From Skeletonema tropicum (lineage: Eukaryota > Bacillariophyta > Thalassiosirophyceae > Thalassiosirales > Thalassiosiraceae), in the NCBI GenBank assembly GCA_037178625.1, contig CM074138.1, positions 2,294,001 to 2,358,000 of the forward strand: a stretch of 64,000 bases of DNA, read 5' to 3'. Within the stretch, counting starts at the first letter, position 1; each line of letters starts with the position of its first letter. Below the pieces are notes generated by a model that saw only the letters and a list, made by a program, of their open reading frames with translations, searched no databases and was not told the DNA's origin. Below, piece after piece: positions 57,378-64,000 of the stretch. Made by a program: the position numbers and the translations under genes.

Positions 57378-60300
57378 TTACATCATCGCGCAGCAAGAAT
57401 TTCTCTCATTTGATGATATAGATGCTCCCACGGTCGATCCTGTGTTTTCCTCCAGGAATTCTACCTCCTCAGTGCCCTCTCCCCCCTCTAACTCCATCTC
57501 TTTCTGAGCAGTCGCTTTGATGTACTCGTTGCGTTTGAGTTGCTCCACCTTGCGCTGCTTCGCACGCTCCTGAAGTGCTTTTTCAATTTCATCTCGATCT
57601 GTCAGTGCAGTCCACAGTGCACTGCCGTCTTCTGGATCACCAATTCGCTGCAAACCAGCAAAGTGACCCCTTTTGTTCTCCTTCAAGCCAGGATCATTCT
57701 TATCCAGAAAGTCCATAAACTCACGCAGCGATGCACCACGCACTGACTTTTGTTCTTCACCACCTTTGACCTCTTCATGAACAACACCAAACTCCTCCAC
57801 TGAACTTTCTTTCTTGAGAAGCTCAACTGACTCTTGAAATCCTTCTGTCACAGCCTTGGGAACTTGTGGGACAGGAAAACCAAACAAAACAGCCACGCCT
57901 GCTACGCCATTGATAATGGACATACCTCGTAATCCGAGCTGCATCAAAGGTACCAGCTTCGGCACAAGTTCTGATGGCGTTGTGATTTTCAGTGGCCACC
58001 CATCTGCACGAACGGGTTCACCAGTCAGCTCATCGACGAGATAGAGGTACATCTCTTCTCCCACGATTAGGTCTTCAATTCCCTCCTTGATTACATCAAA
58101 GGCCTTGCCAACCTCACCAGCAGCAACCTTTGAGCCAAGCTCTTTGATGCGCTTGGCCCACTTCATGCCAGTTTGAACCTTTTCATAATGCTCATTAAGA
58201 TCGCCTTCAAGATCGATGTCTTGTCCATCGGCAGAGAACGTGATAGACGCATTCTTCATTTTCATGCTTATGCCACTGCCATCATCTGCCGCATCGATAT
58301 CAAGTATCTGCTTCTTCGCCTTTTCAATTGATTCTGCAGCAGGTAGTCTCTCATTAACAACAATGAAAGTAGTGGGAGCGTCAACAATCGTAGCTTCATA
58401 GATGCCCTTCATCAACACATAGCGTGTGCGGCGAATTTCGGATTGGCTCTCGATGCTCAGCTGCTTTATCACTAAAATGTTGGCATCCATTTTTTCCAGC
58501 AGAGCCCTGTCGTCTTGTCGATTCTTCGCTGCTAACTCCAGCTTAGTGTCAATATCCTCAATCTTCTCCAACAAAACACTACTCTGGGCCTGGGCATTGA
58601 AAAATGGATGATCTTTCAACAGAGAAGCGATGGATGGCCTATTTTCTGGTTCGTACTGCAACAACTGCCTAACAAGGTCGCGAGCTGCATCGTTGGAAAT
58701 TTTCTTGAAGAGCTCGCTCAGCACCTCTGGCTGTGTCCCCCATGAGTACAAAACATGCATGGCCGCACCTGACGCACAGTCATCGACAAAAGTGGAAGGG
58801 ATGAGCGTTTCACCGGTCAGCAGAGTGAATGCTAAAACACCAAGCGACCATGCGTCGATACTGGAACACGCATTGACCAGGTCGTGAGGCAGGCCGTTGT
58901 GCACAGGTTGGCCATTTTTCGTACGAAATGACTTAACAACGTAATGAGCTTTCAGAACCCCTCGCTCCTTGTATGGCTTTGGTTTCACCATTTCATAGAG
59001 ATCTTTATCATTTTCAGCCTTCCAGTATTCATCGAACTTCTCAAGCTCCTCTTTTGACACAATCCTCTCTATCATCTCGGGAGGCAGAACTGCCGACGAG
59101 AACTTGGCACCAGCAAACGACTCTTCCTCTTCACCTATTTTTACGATGCGTGCAGATGCATCAAAGTCTATCAGACGCAATTTGTTGTCAATACGAAAGC
59201 GAACGATGTTGACCATCTTCAGATCACCATGCATTAGGTCCTGGTCGTGCAGATGCTGCACAGCTTCAAATACTTGTCTGAGCATGTCTCGTACAACTTC
59301 AATTTGGGGCTGCTCCTGGAACAAGATTTGTTGCAGATTCCGTTCTGCGGCATTCATGATAATGGCGTATTTGCCTGGCTTCACACCGCCGAGGGATTTC
59401 TCCACAATATCATTTAGACCACCGTCGCCCCTTTTCACTGCTTCAGCTATTTCGGTTTGTGATGGTATTTTTGAAAGCGCTGTTACCACATACTTTGAAC
59501 TCAACTGATAGTCCACACGAGCTTTAGTCTCGCGTTCCCAATGATCCTTGTTCTGCATAAGCTTGATCACCACCTCGGGAGGACCATCGCCCAACTGCCG
59601 TTTGCAAATGGCTATGAACTCCGCCTTTGATATGGTCTTTTTGTCTGAACCCTTCAAAAACAGATCAGGATCCAAGCCAATAGATTCCGCAATAGCATTT
59701 AAGTCCTTCTTATCCAAATTTCCATCCTCATTTTTGTCCGCTTTGTCAAAGATGACGCCGTAGTTAGCTTTCTTGCCAAGATCTTGTGCACGAAACAATG
59801 TACTTGATGATGTGCGGTGCTCAGGAGGACCAGTATGGAGCTTGTACCTACTGCAAAAGAATAAGTATTTATTCATTTCGGTGCGAGCCTCAGACAAAGC
59901 CGCACCAAGAGCAGTTCTACCTTCAGCATCACGGACATCAGCTAGGGCATGGATGTATTTACCATAGCCAGTCCCGCCCTCTTCATTAGAGAGAACTTGT
60001 CGCACGGCGGCTATCGCAGTTTTAGTGTTGGAAGAAACACAAGTGAACCAACTACCAGAGTGTTCAATTGGCATGCCATCCTCGATTGCAACCGGCATAT
60101 CAGCCTTGAGTAGCGCTAGGACCAAGTCCCCGGCGTCTTCGTTTTCGAGATACTTCTCAATAGGGAGCCTTCCATCCTTCAGTTTCTCCGTTGCCGCTTG
60201 AGGGTGAGCATTAAGAATCAATTGAATAGATCCCATCGACGCACCCTTTGCGATGGCAAAATGCAGCGGCAATTCTTCATCTATATATTCATTTTTCTCC

Positions 60301-62252
60301 TTCAATGCATCAGGATATACTTTGATAAGTAGCTGTGCCACTTCCACCGACGCACCTTTTTCAATTGCAGCATGCAGCGGCAGGTATCCAGCATTATTTT
60401 TCTCCATCACTGCATCAGGATATTCTTTCACGAGTAGCTGTATCACTTTCACCGAGGCACTACGTAAAAGGGCCCAATGCAGCGACAGAGATCCATATTT
60501 ATTTTTCTTTTTCAGTGCATCAGGATATTCTTTGATAAGTAGCTGTATCACTTCCACCGACGCACCTTTTCCGACGGCATTATGCAGCGGCAGGTTTCCA
60601 TATTCATTTTTCTCCTTCAGTGCATCAGGATTTTCCTTGATAAGTAGCTGTATCACTTCCACCGACGCACGTTTCTCGATTGCGACATACAGCGGCAGGT
60701 CTCCATTTTTATCTTCCTCCTTCAGTGCACCAGGAAATTCAGTAATGAGTAGCTGTATCACTTCTACCGATGCACCTTTTCCGACGGCATTATGCAGCGG
60801 CAGGTATCCAGCATTATTTTTCTCCTTCAGTGCATCAGGATATTCTTTGATAAGTAGCTGTATCACTTCATCCGCACCATGCATGAAGGCATAATGCAGC
60901 GGCAGGTCTCCATAATAATCTTTCACCTTCGCTGCATCAGGATATTCCTTGATAAGTAGCTGTATCACTTTCACCTTCGCACCTTTTCCGACGGCATAAT
61001 GCAGCGGCAGTTTTTCATATCCATCTTTCTCCTTCACTGCATCAGAATATTCGTTGATGAGTAGCTGTATCACTTCTGCCAACGCACCTTTTCCGACGGC
61101 ATAATGCAGCGGCAGTTTTCCATATCCATCTTTTTCCTTCACCGCATCAGGATACTCTTGGATTAGCAGCTGTATCACTTCTGCCAACGCACCTTTTCTG
61201 GCGGCAACATGCAGCGGCAGGTCTCCATCTTCATCTTTATCTTTCACCTTCGCTGCATCAGGATATTTTTTTATGAGCATCTGTATCACTTCTGCCGACG
61301 CACTGTGTCGGATGGCAATATGTAACGGCAGTTCTCCACCTTTATTTCTCTCCTTCAGTGAAGCAGGATATTCCTTGATAAGCAGCTGTATCACTCCTGC
61401 CGACGCATCAGCACCTTTTACGATGGCCTTATGCAGCGGCAGGTATCCAGCATAATTTTTCTCCTTCGCTGCATCAGGATATTCTTTTAGGAGTAGCTGT
61501 ATCACTTCCACCGACGTAACATTGCTAGCAGCACCATGCAGCGGCAGGTCTCCGTCTCCATTTTTCTCCTCCACTGCACCAGAATATTCTTTGAGAAGTA
61601 GCTGTAAGACTTCTGCCGAAGCACCTGTTGCGGCGGCAATATGCAGCGGCAGGTGTCCACTATTATCTTTCTCCCTCAGTGCATCAGGATATTCTTTGAT
61701 GAGTAGCTGTATCACTTCCGCCGACGCACCATTTCTGACGGCAAAATGCAGCGGCAGGTATCCAGCATTATTTTTCTCCTTCAGTGCATCAGGATATTCT
61801 TTGATAAGTAGCTGTATCACTTCATCCGCACCATGCATGAAGGCATAATGCAGCGGCAGGTCTCCATAATAATCTTTCACCTTCGCTGCATCAGGATATT
61901 CCTTGATAAGTAGCTGTATCACTTTCACCTTCGCACCTTTTCCGACGGCATAATGCAGCGGCAGTTTTTCATATCCATCTTTCTCCTTCACTGCACCAGG
62001 ATATTCGGTAATGAGTAGCTGTATCACTTCCACCGACGCACCCTTTTCAACGGCAATATGCAGCGGCATGAATCCATATTTATCTTTCTCCTTCGCTGCA
62101 TCAGGATATTTTTTTATGAGCAGCTGTATCACTTCCACTGACGCACCCTTTTCGACGGCAATATGCAGCGGCAGGTCTACATTCGGTGAAGGCTGTGGTA
62201 CAGGCGGTGGTACAGGCGGTGCGGGCGGCGGTGCGGGTGGTACGTCGGCCAT
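57378..62252 (-). CDS. Ankyrin array - EF-hand - kinase-like protein with CaaX end
   Basis: A single exon of 1,624 residues from ATG 62252 (MADVPPAPPPAPP). After a Pro-rich start come about 19-20 ankyrin-type repeats (residues ~30-700) of the form PLHxAVxKGASxEVIQLLIKEYPDA. A single EF-hand loop DKNEDGNLDKKD lies near 850. A kinase-like domain at about 940-1200 keeps HGDLKMVN (catalytic Asp, Lys, Asn), but DFG is DFDA and no clear glycine-rich loop was seen. SIDAWSLGVLAFTLLTGE and RDLVRQLLQYEPENRPS mark the C-lobe. A coiled-coil-like linker and a unique C-terminal region follow. The protein ends NSCCAMM, a CaaX box (CAMM) preceded by Cys, predicting farnesylation plus possible palmitoylation and membrane attachment. 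Ca2+-responsive membrane signalling is inferred. Confidence 0.8.
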   Translation of the reverse strand: MADVPPAPPPAPPVPPPVPQPSPNVDLPLHIAVEKGASVEVIQLLIKKYPDAAKEKDKYGFMPLHIAVEKGASVEVIQLLITEYPGAVKEKDGYEKLPLHYAVGKGAKVKVIQLLIKEYPDAAKVKDYYGDLPLHYAFMHGADEVIQLLIKEYPDALKEKNNAGYLPLHFAVRNGASAEVIQLLIKEYPDALREKDNSGHLPLHIAAATGASAEVLQLLLKEYSGAVEEKNGDGDLPLHGAASNVTSVEVIQLLLKEYPDAAKEKNYAGYLPLHKAIVKGADASAGVIQLLIKEYPASLKERNKGGELPLHIAIRHSASAEVIQMLIKKYPDAAKVKDKDEDGDLPLHVAARKGALAEVIQLLIQEYPDAVKEKDGYGKLPLHYAVGKGALAEVIQLLINEYSDAVKEKDGYEKLPLHYAVGKGAKVKVIQLLIKEYPDAAKVKDYYGDLPLHYAFMHGADEVIQLLIKEYPDALKEKNNAGYLPLHNAVGKGASVEVIQLLITEFPGALKEEDKNGDLPLYVAIEKRASVEVIQLLIKENPDALKEKNEYGNLPLHNAVGKGASVEVIQLLIKEYPDALKKKNKYGSLSLHWALLRSASVKVIQLLVKEYPDAVMEKNNAGYLPLHAAIEKGASVEVAQLLIKVYPDALKEKNEYIDEELPLHFAIAKGASMGSIQLILNAHPQAATEKLKDGRLPIEKYLENEDAGDLVLALLKADMPVAIEDGMPIEHSGSWFTCVSSNTKTAIAAVRQVLSNEEGGTGYGKYIHALADVRDAEGRTALGAALSEARTEMNKYLFFCSRYKLHTGPPEHRTSSSTLFRAQDLGKKANYGVIFDKADKNEDGNLDKKDLNAIAESIGLDPDLFLKGSDKKTISKAEFIAICKRQLGDGPPEVVIKLMQNKDHWERETKARVDYQLSSKYVVTALSKIPSQTEIAEAVKRGDGGLNDIVEKSLGGVKPGKYAIIMNAAERNLQQILFQEQPQIEVVRDMLRQVFEAVQHLHDQDLMHGDLKMVNIVRFRIDNKLRLIDFDASARIVKIGEEEESFAGAKFSSAVLPPEMIERIVSKEELEKFDEYWKAENDKDLYEMVKPKPYKERGVLKAHYVVKSFRTKNGQPVHNGLPHDLVNACSSIDAWSLGVLAFTLLTGETLIPSTFVDDCASGAAMHVLYSWGTQPEVLSELFKKISNDAARDLVRQLLQYEPENRPSIASLLKDHPFFNAQAQSSVLLEKIEDIDTKLELAAKNRQDDRALLEKMDANILVIKQLSIESQSEIRRTRYVLMKGIYEATIVDAPTTFIVVNERLPAAESIEKAKKQILDIDAADDGSGISMKMKNASITFSADGQDIDLEGDLNEHYEKVQTGMKWAKRIKELGSKVAAGEVGKAFDVIKEGIEDLIVGEEMYLYLVDELTGEPVRADGWPLKITTPSELVPKLVPLMQLGLRGMSIINGVAGVAVLFGFPVPQVPKAVTEGFQESVELLKKESSVEEFGVVHEEVKGGEEQKSVRGASLREFMDFLDKNDPGLKENKRGHFAGLQRIGDPEDGSALWTALTDRDEIEKALQERAKQRKVEQLKRNEYIKATAQKEMELEGGEGTEEVEFLEENTGSTVGASISSNERNSCCAMM
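60796..61040 (-). repeat. Near-identical block within the ankyrin array, copy A
   Basis: About 245 bp (three repeats including FMHGADEV) match 61755-62000 with almost no differences, far more than other repeats of the array. Confidence 0.75.
61755..62000 (-). repeat. Near-identical block within the ankyrin array, copy B
   Basis: Partner of 60796-61040, about 960 bp away in the same orientation. Confidence 0.75.
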
Positions 62253-62946
62253 GTTCTTGTTCCTAAGTCTAAGTGACACTCAATACAATAAATGTTTTCT
62301 GGGTCGCCGATTGTAGTTACTGTCGATTGTTTTCACCACGACAATTACGCTGACTTGTGATAGCTGAACTGAACTGTATCGCTGGATAATTAATGTGAAG
62401 GGTCAGTTGATAGTGCTGATATTACTAATGGTAATGGCTAACCACCGAACACCAAATATACTTGTGTGGACTTCAAGAGGCAGCGTTTTCAAGAAGTTTC
62501 AAGCAAATTGACGGAAATCTTTTCCTCTCGATAGTTGTGTTGTGCGTCCTTGCAGATCGAAGTCAATATATCTACTCTCCATCATTTATTTACTGCCCCA
62601 TGTGTTCCTACCATTCGTCAAGTGGGTTGGATCTGGGTCGTGGATGGACCTGAGGTCGTGGACTAGTTGGAACTTGTGCCCTGGGCCCTGGGATCTCCTC
62701 GAGGAGTTGCACGCCTCGAGCGTTAATACTGGGATCCCACGTAGCCCTCCTGTAGACGAATTGAATATCATCCAAAATGTTTGCAAGACCTCCTCTGCAG
62801 TCTGCAGTCACTATTGCTAGGCTATTTGGTGTGTGGGCTATGCCCACAACATACTCCTAGTCTGGTTATTAGTATACAAATAACTAGAGAGTAACCATGT
62901 ATCTTGCCTTATATGTGAGAACTCGTCAAGATCTAACTGAGGATGT
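62253..62946. other. Intergenic between tandem paralogues
   Basis: Holds the 5' flank of the ankyrin-kinase gene and, from 62866, the 3' flank of the next paralogue. No other gene recognised. Confidence 0.5.
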
Positions 62947-64000
62947 TTACATCATCACGCAGCAAAAATTTCTCTCATTTGATGACATAGATGCTCCCAC
63001 GGTCAATCCTGTGTTTTCCTCCGGGATTTCTACCTCCTCGGTGCCCTCTAACTCTATCTCTTTCTTGGCCATCTGTTTGATATACTCTTTGTGTTTGAGT
63101 TGCTCCACCTTGCGCTGTTTCGCACGCTCCTTAAGTGCTTTTTCAATTTCATCTCGATCTGTCAGTGCAGTCCACAACGCAGTGCCGTCTTCTGGATCAC
63201 CAATTCGCTGCAAGCCAGCAAAGTCACCGCTTTTGCCGTCTTTCAAGCCGGGATCATTCTTCTTCAGAAAATCCACAAACTCACGCAGCGAGGCACCACG
63301 CACTGACTTTTGTTCTTCACCACCTCCTTTGACATCTTCATGTACAACACCAAACTCCTCCACTGAACTTTCTTTCTTGAGAAGCTCTACTGACTCTTGT
63401 GCGCCTTTTGTCAAAGTCTTGGGAACTTTTGGGACAGGAAAACCAAATAATACAGCCACACCCGCTACGCCATTGATAATGGACAGACCTCGCAATCCGA
63501 GCTGCATCAAAGGTACCAGCTTCGGCACAAGCTCTGTTGGCTTTGTGATTATTAGTGGCCACCCGTCTGCTTGTACGGGTTCACCAGTCAGCTCATCAAC
63601 GAGATAGAGGTATATCTCTTTTCCCACGATTAGGTCTTTAATTCCGTCCTTGATTACATCAAAGGCCTCGTCGAATTCACCAGCAGCAACCTTTGAGCCA
63701 ATCTTTTTGATGCGCTCGACCCACTTCATGCCCGTCTTAAACCTTTCATAATGCTCATTAAGATCGCCTTCAATAGCAATATCTGCTCCTTCAGCAGAAA
63801 GTGTAAGACACACATTTTCCGCTTCCAAGCTAACACCACTGCAATCCTCTTTCGCAATGATATCAAGTATCTGTTTCTTCGCCTTTTCAATTGATTTTGC
63901 TGGAGGTAGTTTCTCATTAACAACAGTGAAAGTAGTGGGTTTGTCAATTTCAGTAGCTTCATAGATGCCCTTCATCAACACATAGCGCGTGCGGCGAATT
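62947..64000 (-). CDS. C-terminal part of a second ankyrin/kinase-family paralogue (5' partial)
   Basis: The frame is open through the right edge of the window (IRRTRYVLMKGIYEAT). The visible 350 residues align closely with the C-terminal region of the neighbouring gene: GLRGLSIINGVAGVAVLFGF, KKESSVEEFGVVHEDVKGGG, TALTDRDEIEKALKERAKQR. The protein ends NFCCVMM, again a CaaX box with Met (CVMM) preceded by Cys. Whether it also carries ankyrin and kinase domains lies outside the window. The two genes are in tandem with duplicated 3' flanks. Confidence 0.85.
   Translation of the reverse strand, partial: IRRTRYVLMKGIYEATEIDKPTTFTVVNEKLPPAKSIEKAKKQILDIIAKEDCSGVSLEAENVCLTLSAEGADIAIEGDLNEHYERFKTGMKWVERIKKIGSKVAAGEFDEAFDVIKDGIKDLIVGKEIYLYLVDELTGEPVQADGWPLIITKPTELVPKLVPLMQLGLRGLSIINGVAGVAVLFGFPVPKVPKTLTKGAQESVELLKKESSVEEFGVVHEDVKGGGEEQKSVRGASLREFVDFLKKNDPGLKDGKSGDFAGLQRIGDPEDGTALWTALTDRDEIEKALKERAKQRKVEQLKHKEYIKQMAKKEIELEGTEEVEIPEENTGLTVGASMSSNERNFCCVMM

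Noticed and set aside
60253..62316. Long plus-strand frames with regular repeats (CSGRYPALFFSFSASGYSL type)
   Set aside because: Antisense shadow of the ankyrin repeats.

Overview
The window looks like nuclear DNA of a diatom, probably a centric one; this is inference. Genes are spliced with short GT-AG introns. Two gene products begin with a signal peptide followed by an ASAF/NAF-type plastid-import motif. Several products carry the SKAGK/KxxK lysine motifs common in diatom wall-associated proteins. Families typical of stramenopile algae recur: BspA-type LRR proteins, ankyrin arrays with repeats of about 36 residues, PT-rich membrane proteins, and copia and Tc1 elements.

Layout. 1-2.6 kb: 3' part of a PT-rich membrane protein with an array of repeated mini-exons. 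3.0-8.3 kb: a divergent pair, a plastid-type DEAD-box helicase and a plastid-type GmrSD-like (DUF262+DUF1524) protein with a degenerate HNH centre. 8.4-13 kb: a secreted lysine/acidic protein, an RlmI/RlmK-like methyltransferase and a TPR-MYND-ankyrin protein. 13.5-17.5 kb: a cytosine-C5 DNA methyltransferase gene split by a 1.9-kb retroelement fragment that encodes a ULP1-type protease and has an 18-bp target duplication. 18.7-21.7 kb: an inverted, partly decayed copy of a divergent SDR/beta-helix gene pair whose main copy lies at 32.5-50.1 kb. 23.2-25.3 kb: a GH16 glucanase. 25.5-31.4 kb: an FMN-glutamate-synthase-like gene split by a 3.9-kb Ty3-type retrotransposon with identical LTRs.

32.5-35.5 kb is a two-unit beta-helix membrane protein gene. 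36.2-48.6 kb is an island absent from the inverted copy. It holds a MORN fragment, a histone H3 fragment, a decayed copia-like element whose left LTR contains a nested 1-kb DNA transposon with 8-bp target duplications, minisatellites and a Tc1/mariner-like element. 49-51.8 kb: an SDR dehydrogenase and a sulfotransferase. 52.2-53.2 kb: a broken LRR gene. 53.5-56.8 kb: two divergent paralogues of an FYRWFPD-domain family. 57.4-64 kb: two tandem paralogues, one an ankyrin/EF-hand/kinase-like protein, both ending in a CaaX box.

Many reading frames are broken by single-base shifts. These could be assembly errors or true decay, and sequence alone cannot decide.
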